A stretch of DNA of 64,000 nucleotides from Oopsacas minuta (taxonomy: Eukaryota; Porifera; Hexactinellida; Lyssacinosida; Leucopsacidae), in assembly GCA_024704765.1 (NCBI GenBank), contig JAKMXF010000044.1:372001-436000 (forward strand), read 5' to 3'. How positions within the stretch are numbered: position 1 is the stretch's first letter; every line of letters starts with the position of its first letter. The notes beneath the pieces were generated by a model. That model did no database searches, was not told the origin of the DNA, and saw only the letters and a list, made by a program, of their open reading frames with translations. The position numbers and the translations under genes were made by a program. Below, one piece after another: positions 36,769 to 47,196 of the stretch.

Positions 36769-38446
36769 TATATAAAATACATGTCTACATTGTCTAGTTG
36801 TTTTACCATAGTAAATGCAGCAAGATCTTAATATTATCTTGTAGCGATTGAGTTGCTATGTCATGTGACATTCTCTATCGGTAATTGTTCCTTTTACATA
36901 TCAGGCAGAACTACTAATTATATTGGAAATCCAAATGTCCGGGTTATGGTAAATATCCTCTAGTCAGCCTGCATAGTCGTATATACCACTTCTAATCGAT
37001 ATGTCCTCAATTCATGAGATTGCATGTCACATAATATGAACTATTAGAAACTGCACTGCTATGTAGTTTATTGGTCAAATTTTGTGGTGTAACGGGCCTT
37101 TAAACGGTTCCATATAACATTCGCGATTAGAATGATAAATAGTTGAGGTATTACTAGATATTGTATTTCTCTTCAAGAGAGAGAAAATTGATTACCACTA
37201 TCAAAAGAAATGCTCGACAAGTTACAACCTCATGAAACAATATTCTGTGATTTACAAGGTCCAATATGCAACAACAAAATTTACATTTCTTCGAGATAAA
37301 CTTTTCTGTTACGTTCCGTGAATTAGGAAGCCCAGGGATCAGGGTCTACATCCAATTTTTTGATGCTGAGGAAGGTGTTTGCATTGGTGGTTTCACATGT
37401 GGCAGAATAAAGGAGATATTAAATATACCTATTTAATATATCCTATATTCTGCATGCGATTCCTCATGCGGATTTACATTCTTAACAGCTCATTGAAATA
37501 TTAAAATATTCTAAATCAAAGTGTAACAATTATCCCAGATTATTGTCAGTCATGTTCTATGTAAAAGATTGTCTATGAGAGTTTGAGAAACCATAACCTA
37601 GAATAGTGGTCGGGGAGTTCAATAATTTTGTCATTTTTTAATTGGATTTCGCCAACTCTGACAAAAAGGGACCAAAACATCCCAAAGTCAAATATGATCG
37701 TTTTTATCAATTAATAGATTATATGAACTGGTTACTGACAAATTTGGTACAACAAGCCGAACCAAATAGCCTATTAAGCCTATAGTTCATATGTGCAGGC
37801 CCTGAAGTGGTCATACGTAGATCAGAAGCAGCGTCCTTCGCTGACACAAACCTTACCTCATACAGTTACTTAAATATTTCGAACCGTGAAAGAATTCAAA
37901 TATTATGAAAACTAATGAAACTAGCTAAGAAGAATATCATGAATTGGAAAACAAGGATACTTATATTGAAGTAAGAGGTTTATTCAAAAATGAATACTTG
38001 TCAATGCGTCAGTTATAGGAGTACAGGTAGCCCATAAAGTTATCCATGCTGAGCTAAGTATTGGTAAATTTATGAGAAGAAGATCTAATGATTGTATTAA
38101 TTGTATAATACTCTCATGAAGTATAAGTTTTATGCCTTCCCTATTCCTTAAGAACCTCAGTCACATCTTCATTTATTATTAAATGTGTTTCTCTAGTAAA
38201 CATCGAGCAGCATATGCATATCTTCTAATGTTTCTCTTGAGGGAGTCTTGGAGTCTGAGACAGAATTTCCATACGAATTTGATACAGTATAGCCACTGCA
38301 CTAGTCTTGATTGTATAGTTCTTGAAAATAAATTATTATTACACATCAAAACAAACGAATAGGAAATAGATGCACGAAAGGTATCGTAGATGTACAAGCG
38401 TACAGAGCATTAACGCTTCTCATTTTTGGAGCGCGCTCCCGCCCTG

Positions 38447-38670
38447 AAAATAATTTGTTTACATTATATCCATAAAAACAACCAATAAATTTACATGTGA
38501 TTAATCCAAAAGTGTGAAAATCGGACTCAGCATGTTCGATATTTACCGAAGTTTTATTGGAATTCTATTTACTTCCTTGATAAACACGATAAATACATAG
38601 TGATGCGACAATTTCAAAATTGCATACCATAAATCCTTTCCTTGGTAAGGATAAACAGACAACAATTGAG
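38447..38670 (+). repeat. Dispersed repeat R1, copy b
   Basis: TTTGTTTACATTATATCCAT, TGATTAATCCAAAAGTGTG, GGACTCAGCATGTTCGAT and TTGATAAACACGATAAATAC occur in order. The inverted copy at 41470-41740 matches along nearly the whole length, including the AAATCCTTTCCTTGGTAAGG end. Confidence 0.75.
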
Positions 38671-38949
38671 ATTTAATGATATTGAATTGTATTTTTGTAA
38701 TCAGGGTTGAATTTAACAATTTTACATTTGAAAATTGCTAAATGTGCATCGTCGATTTCACTGCTGAACAGTTCTTTACGTATCCGCAACATAATTCCAT
38801 AAATATTCAATTTTATTAAATAATGAGCACTTGACTCGTCTCTCTTTACGGATCTATGTGCACTTTATCATCCAAATTGACGAACCTTTGGGACCATAGT
38901 TCGGTAATTCATCATATCAACAATAAGTTTATGTTCAATATTACAATAG

Positions 38950-39290
38950 TATAAGAAACTTTGCGAGATTCGGATTCTGCGGAATTAGTTACACCAACAT
39001 ACCCGTTAAAGCAAGCTCTATGAATATTTTCAGATTTCAATGATTTGTTTACTTTATTGTTTATATTCATAAAAGTTGATAAAACAACAATAAATTTACA
39101 TATGAGAAACTTAAAATTTTGTTCAGGGAAATACGGTATTTGTTAACTTCTTGATAAACACAATATATACAATGATAACATATTGAGATGGGAAATTCCA
39201 GGATTGCGAAATTCGAATACAAATAATATACATAAATCATTTCCATACCTTGACAACGAACAAACAAGATAGATTAATTAATTAATTAAA
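38950..39290 (+). repeat. Dispersed repeat R1, copy c
   Basis: The longest copy. It begins GAGATTCGGATTCTGCGG, continues through TTTGTTTACTTTATTG and TTGATAAACACAATATATAC, and ends near CCTTGACAACGAACAAACAA. It stops about 70 bp before the orphan exon at 39363. Confidence 0.7.
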
Positions 39291-39362
39291 TAATAGAAAT
39301 GATAAGTAAATTTCCTGTAATTTAATTCATGCGATATCCTATACAATATATTCTAATTTTAG

Positions 39363-40103
39363 ATTTTAATATTGCTGTTAGTGTCATTATTCTATAATGA
39401 AGTCTACATCATAACACTACTGTATTTATTTACTTATTTACATATTTCTTTGGCAACGGGACCCCTCAATACAACAAATTCCTACAGTGTAACATTGAGA
39501 CCAGGAGCTGTATTCTTCCCACAGTTTGTATCTTTAACATCTCACATCTACCAATACATTAACTTCTCGTCTAATGGTACAGCTCTGAATGAGTATTTAA
39601 GTGAGAAGGATTATGCTAATCCAGAAGACAAATTACCCAGATTCCAGTTTTATCTTAATACTGAAACAGGCTACGTTTACTACGTAGATGGTGATAATTG
39701 TGTGAAAACTTCTATGTCCTATGTTTCAATTTTCTGCCTCTATGTGCCTTCTTATATAACCTCTCTATTTCTGAATGGATTCTTCGAGGACGGATATACA
39801 TTCAACAAAAGTTTTACTGAATGTCCTTTTCACACTGAAATACCTTGTGATAAATGGTATGCTAAAGAAGATGACATAACTCTATATGCAAAGGGAAACA
39901 TTTTGGAAGCAATGGTTCTGTCTGGAATATTGTATAAGCCAATGGTTCATGACGATTTTAAACCTACGGGAGCTATTCCTGAGAATTTTATACCTAAAAT
40001 GGAGTGTAAGGAAACTGATTCGTTTCCTTTATGTGAGCTAAACAATAAGGAAATGAAATTCAACCATCTGAAGTCTAAAATGGAGAATTTACTAGGCTTA
40101 TAA
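39363..40103 (+). CDS. Orphan secreted protein, 5' exon missing
   Basis: The product is not recognised. The open frame follows a good splice acceptor (TTCTAATTTTAG at 39351-39362) in phase 0 and contains no ATG near its 5' end, so the start codon must lie in an upstream exon I could not find. The first 30 residues (ILILLLVSLF and on to LFTYLHISLA) look like a signal peptide. The rest, about 215 residues, has six cysteines, two N-glycosylation sequons and many aromatics (QFYLNTETGYVYY, EIPCDKWYAKEDDITLY), and ends in a charged helix. A secreted ependymin/LolA-like fold is a weak guess from the size and the Cys and aromatic pattern. Confidence 0.6.
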   Translation: MLILLLVSLFYNEVYIITLLYLFTYLHISLATGPLNTTNSYSVTLRPGAVFFPQFVSLTSHIYQYINFSSNGTALNEYLSEKDYANPEDKLPRFQFYLNTETGYVYYVDGDNCVKTSMSYVSIFCLYVPSYITSLFLNGFFEDGYTFNKSFTECPFHTEIPCDKWYAKEDDITLYAKGNILEAMVLSGILYKPMVHDDFKPTGAIPENFIPKMECKETDSFPLCELNNKEMKFNHLKSKMENLLGL

Positions 40104-41139
40104 CCAGAGTAGAGTATTACAAAACTTTAGGGAATAACTGAGTTAATTATTTTTACATTAGTTTTGTAATTTTTATAGGAACAATACTAAATTGATTTTT
40201 ATCATAAGTTAAGTATTAGGGCATGTAAATTAATTACTTGTTTCGCATCCGGAAATTCTTCGGAAACTGGCACGGCGGGGCGGTATTTTATATGTACTAG
40301 CGCGCTTCGCTTGCTAGGTCGCTGCGCGACAGCTTAGTGCCTCTAGTTAGATTAAGTATTAAATAGCTAGATTTCTTGATGGTTTGGGCCGCTACGCGAC
40401 TGGGTATTATACTCAGCACTATGTACCTCATGGATAATTTTTTGTGGAAATTTTTACTTTTTATTACCCATGGTCTATCTAAATTACATTTAATGGCCTT
40501 CTGTGGTGACACTAGAGATGCTATGTCGCTTTTGGTTAGTAATCTCGGCACTTTGTGCCTCGGATATTAAGAAATTCTGAAATTTTATCTGGAAAATTTT
40601 GATGTTTTGGTACAGTCATGACGATTTAATAATCCCATGATGAGTTAGCTTTTGGTCAGAATCATGATATTGGGATGTTTGTCACATTGAGGGGTACCTG
40701 TGATTCAAATTTCAAACTACTATCATGCATATTGGCTGAGTAGTGGTTAATAATGACAATGACGTCATAATTTCGTCATATGTGTGAATTTTCGTCCAAG
40801 ACTCGAACTTATACGGGCCATAAATATATACATATAGATTAATTGCGTTTTAACAGTATAGAGTTTTTATAGTTCAGTTAATATATAAAATATTTTGACC
40901 CTTCGATCATCTCGCCACATTCTCTCTGGGCATTAAAAATATTGAATTTTTCAACTATCAACTAGTAAAATTTTGATTGCACCACTCTGTGATCAAAGAA
41001 TTATTCATAAATTTGGAAAAAATACAAATATAATCTTTCCGGACGGAAGACAAAATTTGGGGCGGGCGGGGATGAGAAACAAGTATATTACTTTACATGG
41101 CCTTATGTGTGTGATTGTATTAACGGGTCCGAATAGCTA

Positions 41140-41457
41140 ATGAGCGAGTTGGCGACACGAATGTGGACAACTGTCTACAGAGGCTCTAATCTGACATCCT
41201 CTCTTTATCCCCTTGTTTATTTTGTTTATTCGTTATTGTCGTTTATAATAAACCATACTAAGCCTCCTCAGTGTAATTACACTATACAGTATACTCCCTC
41301 TTATTACAAAATTGAAGACCATTTTTTAGGTTCAATGTATCTATTACAATTGATGGACTCAATAATAATGAACCACAAGATTCTTAGTCGAGACAGGTGC
41401 ATACAACAATTTATGAGATACTTCCCAACCATTATTACACGCTACAAGTTTACATAA
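41140..41457 (+). CDS. Possible small orphan protein
   Basis: An ATG-started frame of 105 codons. It has a hydrophobic stretch at residues 20-38 (SLYPLVYFVYSLLSFIIN) that could be a signal anchor. After it comes a 65-residue part with two cysteines, two sequons near the membrane and a composition less random than the neighbouring frames (YTPSYYKIEDHFLGSMYLLQ). It ends where an R1 repeat begins. No family was recognised and no upstream or downstream exon was found, so it may be an exon of a larger gene or chance. Confidence 0.25.
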   Translation: MSELATRMWTTVYRGSNLTSSLYPLVYFVYSLLSFIINHTKPPQCNYTIQYTPSYYKIEDHFLGSMYLLQLMDSIIMNHKILSRDRCIQQFMRYFPTIITRYKFT

Positions 41458-41469
41458 ATAAAGCTATAC

Positions 41470-41740
41470 TATTAAATCTCAATAGTTGTTTGTTTGTCCG
41501 TTGTCAAGGAAAGGATTTACTGTATGCAATTTTGAAATTGTCGCATAACTATGTATTTATCGTGTTTATCAGGGAAGTAAATAGAATTAAATAAAGCTTC
41601 ATTAAATACATCGTACATGCTGAATCCGATTTCCACACTTTTGGATTAATCATATGGAAATTTATTGTTGTTTTTATGAATATAAAGGAAACAAATTAGC
41701 AAAATCTCAAAATTTAGGCAGATGCTTGCTCTCAACTGCT
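41470..41740 (-). repeat. Dispersed repeat R1, copy d (inverted)
   Basis: Reading the minus strand, it has TTTGTTTCCTTTATATTCAT, TGATTAATCCAAAAGTGTG, ATTCAGCATGTACGATG and TGATAAACACGATAAATACA in the same order as copy b, ending AAATCCTTTCCTTGACAACG. Confidence 0.75.
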
Positions 41741-42320
41741 ACAAAGTGGGTTGATCTTACAAAATAATTCAATAACATATATCCCATATCCCATATCCCA
41801 TATACGTATATTTGTTAATTACATTGTCCTAAATATATCTATATTATAATACTTAAAGGGTCCGTCAATTTGGAGAATAATGGATACCTCAATGTGCAAT
41901 GCGCCGAGTTCATCGCTAAGCGACGAGCCAAAGGCTCGTATACTATACATTAAGAATATTTAATGTCTAAACTGGTTTTAATATAGTTTGGATCACAGAT
42001 TACCCATTTATGAAGGCGAATCAGAAGTAAAGAATGAAGTATCTAACCAAAGTCTATCCCATGCATCAGAGATTCTCTTCCGCAAAGGCATTGATGGTAA
42101 TGTCGCTGAGGAATGTATTTGAATTAGATAGTTCATTTAAGCATTGTTCACGAACAGATTCATGCAGAATTGCCAAGTGGACGCCCCTAAGAGGAGACAA
42201 TGGAACGGCTCCTGATAGTGTAGCGAGTGAAGTGCATTCGGGTAGTGTACTGGGTGAATCACAAATCAAGCAATCACTAGAAGTTGAAACATCCTAATGT
42301 TCATCGTCTTTTGAATCAAC

Positions 42321-42843
42321 TCAATCTGGAAGTGGATGTATCTGTGATATTTCCTGAGTAATATTTGAATTGTCTTCTTCAATTGATGAACGTATGGGTG
42401 ATGTATCCTTAGTCAATTGCAGATTGTTCTTCATAGTTAAATTCTGGGGTAGGAAAGTATGATATTTATCAATTCCTTCTTCCTTAATTTCCTCGATATC
42501 TTACTAACACGTTTTGTCTGGGAGTGCATTCCATCAAATTTATCATGTCTTCATCCCTTTCTGGAATTTGAATTTCTTCTTTTCTCCTCCTTACAAAGGC
42601 TAGAGTCGGCCAAATTTGTTCCATACTTTGTTCCACATAATTACGGGAGTTATCATTCCCTAAAGCAGATAGCTTGTTCCTCCAGGTATGTACGACACCA
42701 ACAGGTTCCTTCGTGTTTGTCTGAAATCTTTCAATTGTTTTAGATAACGTTTCACGGGCACTCTCATTAGTCATTTGTTTGTAAATATAGAAAACAGCGA
42801 AAAAGCTCTTATATAACTCCATCAAGATGTGCCTAACCCGCAT
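42321..42843 (-). CDS. Small two-exon protein of unknown function
   Basis: Exon 1, 42843-42505, and exon 2, 42443-42321, join in phase 0 through a 61-bp intron (donor GTGTTA|GTAAGA, acceptor CTACCCCAG|AAT). The product has 153 residues. It is hydrophilic and charged (SARETLSKTIERFQ, EQSMEQIWPTLAFVRRRKEE), probably helical, with an acidic Ser-rich tail (SSIEEDNSN). I do not recognise a family. Translation could begin at 42843, 42822 or a later ATG (MTNES). Its start is only 102 bp from the divergent ZYG11-like gene, so the two probably share a promoter. Gene reality is supported by the clean splice and by exon 2 staying open only in the joined frame. Confidence 0.55.
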
Positions 42844-42945
42844 CGCTACATACTTTCAATACCTCATTTATGCTGCATCCACTGTATCTTATACCACGGT
42901 ACTTGTATAAATACGTTGAATCAATAATGTAATTATTTTAGAAAT
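42844..42945. promoter_or_regulatory. Putative bidirectional promoter
   Basis: Only 102 bp separate the start codons of the divergent small protein gene (42843, minus) and the ZYG11-like gene (42946, plus). An acceptor-like TAATTATTTTAG just before 42942 hints that the plus gene may have an upstream untranslated exon, in which case the transcripts overlap. Confidence 0.4.
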
Positions 42946-45267
42946 ATGATGTACTCAGCCAACCAGCCATTATCAAACAGTTCTAAAATAAAGGAGAACG
43001 CAGAAATTTCTCACTATCGTATAGCCTCTCTGCAGTATTCATGCCTAGAAAGTATGGAGAATATTCTCAACGCGATTGCCTCGATCTCTGACCTAAAACA
43101 CAGCCAAATGACATTACAATACTATTTATTCGAAGTAAATAGATCAGCTGTTAAAGATTCTACCCGCATACCATCTTCCTACTCTAACATCCTGATGAAT
43201 TATCTCCTAGCGAGTAGGAAAACTAGTGAGAACCTAATCAAGTTGATTACTATGCTAGGCAGCTCATTTCTATTAAATACATTAGTAGTTCCTCGTAATT
43301 TTTTCAACCCAACTCTTCTTGAGCCTATTTTTAATCAATTCCAGCTACACACAGTCGATTTCTCTTTCTGCCTATTTGTAGACAACTCTCTAGTCAATGT
43401 CCTTGTACAGTGTATGTTATATCATACTCAGTCTCTGAAGACACTAGTGTTACGCGGTACAATGTTCACTCAAATTAATATACTAAATGCTTTAATATCT
43501 CTGGAGTGTTTGGATATCAGTGAGCTGAATTATTTACAACCAATCCCAGAATGTAGATCAGTACAGGATTATATTAATAAAATATCTCAAACATTTCCTG
43601 CTCTAACAAGACTAAATATCTACAATACCAACCTGTCTTGTCAAAAGGAATGTATGCCTGGGGTTGGATATGAAATTTCTTTACAGGCATACTTTAGAAC
43701 ACAACTTGTACAGTTGGATTTATCCTGCTCACAATCACAAAACACGCCTCCTTGGATAACAGGACAAGTTATGAGGTTTATGGCGAACCTCTCATCCATA
43801 TCCTCTCTTAAATATTTGGATGTTTCTTTTTGGCCAATTAAAATAGAACATTTGAAGTGTTTCCAGGAAGCTAACAAGGTGTTGGAATTCCTTGGCCTTT
43901 TAGGTACACAAGTAGTTAGCAGTAGTCCTATATTGAGTGCTATAACGAATGAAGTTACTTGTACATTTGATGAGAATTCCATTATCAATAGCATCCACCA
44001 GTACGGATATCGTAGAGATTACATTCATTATATTGTCAATTGTCTAATTGAAGATATGGATAGAGATGGTCACCAGTTTCAACAACCTTTTGAATTGACT
44101 AATACTCTGTTAGATATTATAGAAGCTAATTATCTCTACAAGAAGATTTCTTTCCCTCTTCAAATTCATATGCCTACTTTTGTAGACATTACTTACATCA
44201 TTAGTCGTATCCTTGACAAAGTTTGCTTAGAACATTTCTCTATAAAATTACTGAAAAGAATTGTATTCATATTCATTGAATTGCTTAAGATATCTACGGT
44301 GAATATCTCTTCTAATTGTGAACTTCTCCTGAATATATTTACAGTGTTTGTCAACTTTAATGTTTCAGAGTATATCTCATTTCTAGAGACGTTTGTTTCA
44401 GAATTATTCATCGTCGTGTTTGAGCTACTGACTAATTATTCTACCAAGATGAACTCTATTATTCCTGATGAAGATAACCTATTAGAAATATCTACTTTAG
44501 TATTATCAAACTTGAGCTGGAAAGATTTTAGGAAAATTAACCAAGAACAGATGATTCAGTTTTCACTTATTATATTAGAAGCAATATCTAACTCTCTATC
44601 AAGCTCGAGCCAAGCTAATCCTATTCTCGGATATCTGACTGTAATATTAGCGAATATATCCTGTTACAGAATTGAGGCTTGTAGATGTCTAGTAAGTGAT
44701 CAGCTGTTTTCGATTCTCACTAGAGCTCAGGATTACAACCTTAAGATTGTAATTGAGAATATTTATAGATGCTCTGAGCATGTTATGGAGAGTTTCCTCA
44801 AGTCTAATGGAGAATTTTATTCCAGGGGAGATATTCACAAATTTGTTGAGCATGCATTTTGTAGTTTATCTACTGAAGTGCTAGATGAAGATACGACATA
44901 TTCTCTTTCTGCTATTATTATCTACTACTGGTATACTGTAGAGAAGAATCAACTATCTTCTCCAATTGTAGAGAAAGAAGCTACCCTCAATCTTGTTAGG
45001 GCAAAACTTTCTGAGATCAGTGAGTATGTGAGAGTGAATATTGACACTTTTAGTCTCGAAGCACCTCTCGTTTGTTTGAATAGCAAAAATTCAAATATTC
45101 AATATTTCGCGTTATGTGCAATCCATGGATATCTGAAAAGTGATTTCGACACAATTAAGAAAATTTTCAGGGAAAGTCAATATTATCAACTCGTGTTTAG
45201 TCTCCAATCATCTGATGAAGTTGAAATTAGGGAAAAAGTACATTCAATTGCTACTCTCGTTTTGTAA
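42946..45267 (+). CDS. ZYG11/ZER1-like CUL2 substrate receptor
   Basis: Probably a member of the ZYG11/ZER1 family, receptors of CUL2 ubiquitin ligases that recognise N-terminal glycine degrons. A single exon encodes 773 residues, close to human ZER1 (766) and ZYG11B (744). Leucine-rich repeats occupy about residues 155-330 (LKTLVLRGTMF, LECLDISELN, LTRLNIYNT, LVQLDLSCS, LKYLDVSFW, LEFLGLLGTQV). The second half is an all-helical armadillo-like array, ending with NIQYFALCAIHGYL and VEIREKVHSIATLVL, as these proteins do. A VHL-box-like helix may lie near residues 28-45 (LQYSCLESMENIL). Divergence is high, so the family is inferred from architecture, length and the C-terminal repeat pattern. Confidence 0.6.
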   Translation: MMYSANQPLSNSSKIKENAEISHYRIASLQYSCLESMENILNAIASISDLKHSQMTLQYYLFEVNRSAVKDSTRIPSSYSNILMNYLLASRKTSENLIKLITMLGSSFLLNTLVVPRNFFNPTLLEPIFNQFQLHTVDFSFCLFVDNSLVNVLVQCMLYHTQSLKTLVLRGTMFTQINILNALISLECLDISELNYLQPIPECRSVQDYINKISQTFPALTRLNIYNTNLSCQKECMPGVGYEISLQAYFRTQLVQLDLSCSQSQNTPPWITGQVMRFMANLSSISSLKYLDVSFWPIKIEHLKCFQEANKVLEFLGLLGTQVVSSSPILSAITNEVTCTFDENSIINSIHQYGYRRDYIHYIVNCLIEDMDRDGHQFQQPFELTNTLLDIIEANYLYKKISFPLQIHMPTFVDITYIISRILDKVCLEHFSIKLLKRIVFIFIELLKISTVNISSNCELLLNIFTVFVNFNVSEYISFLETFVSELFIVVFELLTNYSTKMNSIIPDEDNLLEISTLVLSNLSWKDFRKINQEQMIQFSLIILEAISNSLSSSSQANPILGYLTVILANISCYRIEACRCLVSDQLFSILTRAQDYNLKIVIENIYRCSEHVMESFLKSNGEFYSRGDIHKFVEHAFCSLSTEVLDEDTTYSLSAIIIYYWYTVEKNQLSSPIVEKEATLNLVRAKLSEISEYVRVNIDTFSLEAPLVCLNSKNSNIQYFALCAIHGYLKSDFDTIKKIFRESQYYQLVFSLQSSDEVEIREKVHSIATLVL

Positions 45268-45853
45268 GAAGTTAATTGCCTTTTTTATTATTATTTTGTA
45301 TTATATTACATGTTCAAGCTTTTAATTATTATCATTATGATGTTACTATTCTCAGTTTACTTACGTACGTATATTACTCTTTAGTAGCTATCGGGAATAA
45401 CTTAATACGTAATAAATTTTCTGAATCATATTGACAATCATCATTGATTTCTATGTCAATTTAACTAAGTTAGAAGGTACCTTTTTCTCCTTCTCGAGGG
45501 TTATTTTCGAGTGTACTTTTAAAGGGCCAAGAGGGAAATTGACTTTCATTATTAAGCTTTGTAAGTACTAAGTTGTATTTAAGTTAACAAATCGATTTTA
45601 AACAAGAAAAGGTCTGAGTGCAACAAACATGCTACTGTTCGATCTCTGGCAACTCTGAAACGTGGCCTCTTTGGAAAATCTATTTATTCTAGTATATCAA
45701 ATTATTTGTCATATTCTCATCAAATTTCTAGCTTAATTTTTGCATAAAACTCTGTCAAAAGATTTGGATGTCTCGCATAGTTAACTACGAGTATCTCCAT
45801 GTATCACCAGTGCAATACTGATTTAATGTCCCTTGAATCTGACTGATTAAACA

Positions 45854-46051
45854 TCACTTATATTGTATTATGGTCGTAGGAGACGATTCGTTTGGCCAGG
45901 CTTCAAATGGACCACCATTTGGACAGCTAATAGAATTAGTATTACTGTAATAGTCAACCGGTGTCACAGCGAATACTCTTCCCCCATATTCACTAAGGGA
46001 ATAGTGTTCGGTGGGGGGAACATTATCCTCTAGGGGAATTGTGTTCCACAT
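45854..46051 (-). other. Coding-like fragment, 65 codons
   Basis: An ATG-started frame with balanced composition, unlike the AT-driven random frames around it (SEYGGRVFAVTPVDYYS, SCPNGGPFEAWPNESS). The CPNGGPFEAWPN stretch is loosely like the start of a sushi/CCP module, but the expected later cysteines are absent. It may be a relic exon. No splice sites could be assigned. Confidence 0.25.
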
Positions 46052-46519
46052 TATACACGAGGGAATCCATTTTTTAGGAACTAGTAAAAGGGTATATCCG
46101 CATGCGGAATCTATGAGATATTAAATAAGTATATCCACATGCGGAACTTGTGCAAATTTAACCCTCTCCAACATAAAAAGTTTGTAAATAAAGATCCAGA
46201 TACCCTTCCGATGGAATTGTGTTTAACTATTACAAAAATCTTTTTCTAAAATCAAAATTTGTGAATACATACTCGTATTCCGCATGCGGATTTACAATTT
46301 TAAAACCTCAACTTTGAACTACATGGAGTACAATATTCTCTAGATAATGTTTGGGGACATTATTCACTGTGGCACCGGACCACTTTGGTAGCTCCATATA
46401 TTTTGTATTGTTTAAATTTACATAGTTTGTTTTTATATGACATAATCACTCTAGACCCTAATATTGTTTGTAGATAATACAACACGAATTAACTGTATTT
46501 AGCCAAAATTTATCAAACA

Positions 46520-46681
46520 CAGTGGAACCTGCATAATCCGACACTTGTCTCTCTAGGATATGAAAATAGTGTTGGATTATTTTGTATTATCAGAGTTATT
46601 TTAGATCAGAAACACTGTCAGATTACAGCAGTCTTAAGATAGGACCAGATAATACAGGTATCGGATTATGCAGGCTCACTG
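46520..46681. mobile_element. Pogo-like MITE, family E
   Basis: The left end CAGTGGAACCTGCATAATCC and the right end GGATTATGCAGGCTCACTG-like sequence are inverted repeats about 22 bp long. Inside are further ATAATCCGACA-like copies. A relative may begin at 27282 in the NBAS intron. Confidence 0.65.
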
Positions 46682-46782
46682 CTTATAGTTTTCTAATAAT
46701 TAATGGCTATTTACTTATGTTACGTGATTGTTCTCTATATTGCACAATAATTTCCTACTAAATCTAGTGAATTATGTAATAA

Positions 46783-47196
46783 TATTACTATTACTATTAA
46801 TATTACTATTACTATTACTATTACTATTACTATTAATATTACTATTACTATTAATATTACTATTACTATTACTATTACTATTACTATTACTATTACTATT
46901 ACTATTACTATTACTATTACTATTACTATTACTATTACTATTACTATTACTATTACTATTACTATTACTATTACTATTACTATTAATATTACTATTACTA
47001 TTACTATTACTATTACTATTACTATTACTATTACTATTAATATTACTATTACTATTACTATTACTATTACTATTAATATTAATATTACTATTAATATTAC
47101 TATTACTATTAATATTACTATTACTATTACTATTACTATTACTATTACTATTACTATTAATATTACTATTACTATTAATATTACTATTACTATTAC
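46783..47196. repeat. TATTAC hexanucleotide array
   Basis: About 69 uninterrupted copies of TATTAC, with scattered TATTAA variants, over 414 bp. One frame reads as an all-Leu/Ile chain, which is an artefact of the repeat. Confidence 0.95.

Larger units (their letters stand above)
36619..39361. other. Intergenic, site of strand switch
   Basis: Genes to the left are on the minus strand and most to the right on the plus strand. The stretch holds a short GTTACGTAACG MITE (36695-36768), an AT-rich dyad at 37410-37442 (GGAGATATTAAATA pairing with TATTTAATATATCC), a GGAGCGCGCTCC palindrome near 38430 and two R1 repeat copies. No gene is supported. A first exon for the gene at 39363 may lie here. 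Confidence 0.55.
40104..42320. other. Intergenic with repeats and coding-like scraps
   Basis: At 40255-40570 a GC-richer stretch has two diverged copies of a motif running from CTACGCGACTGGG to CACTATGTACCTCATGG. A small open frame at 41140 and the inverted R1 copy at 41470-41740 follow. From 41777 there is a short ATATCCC triplication. Two overlapping coding-like frames lie at 41985-42297. No complete gene could be built. Confidence 0.45.
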
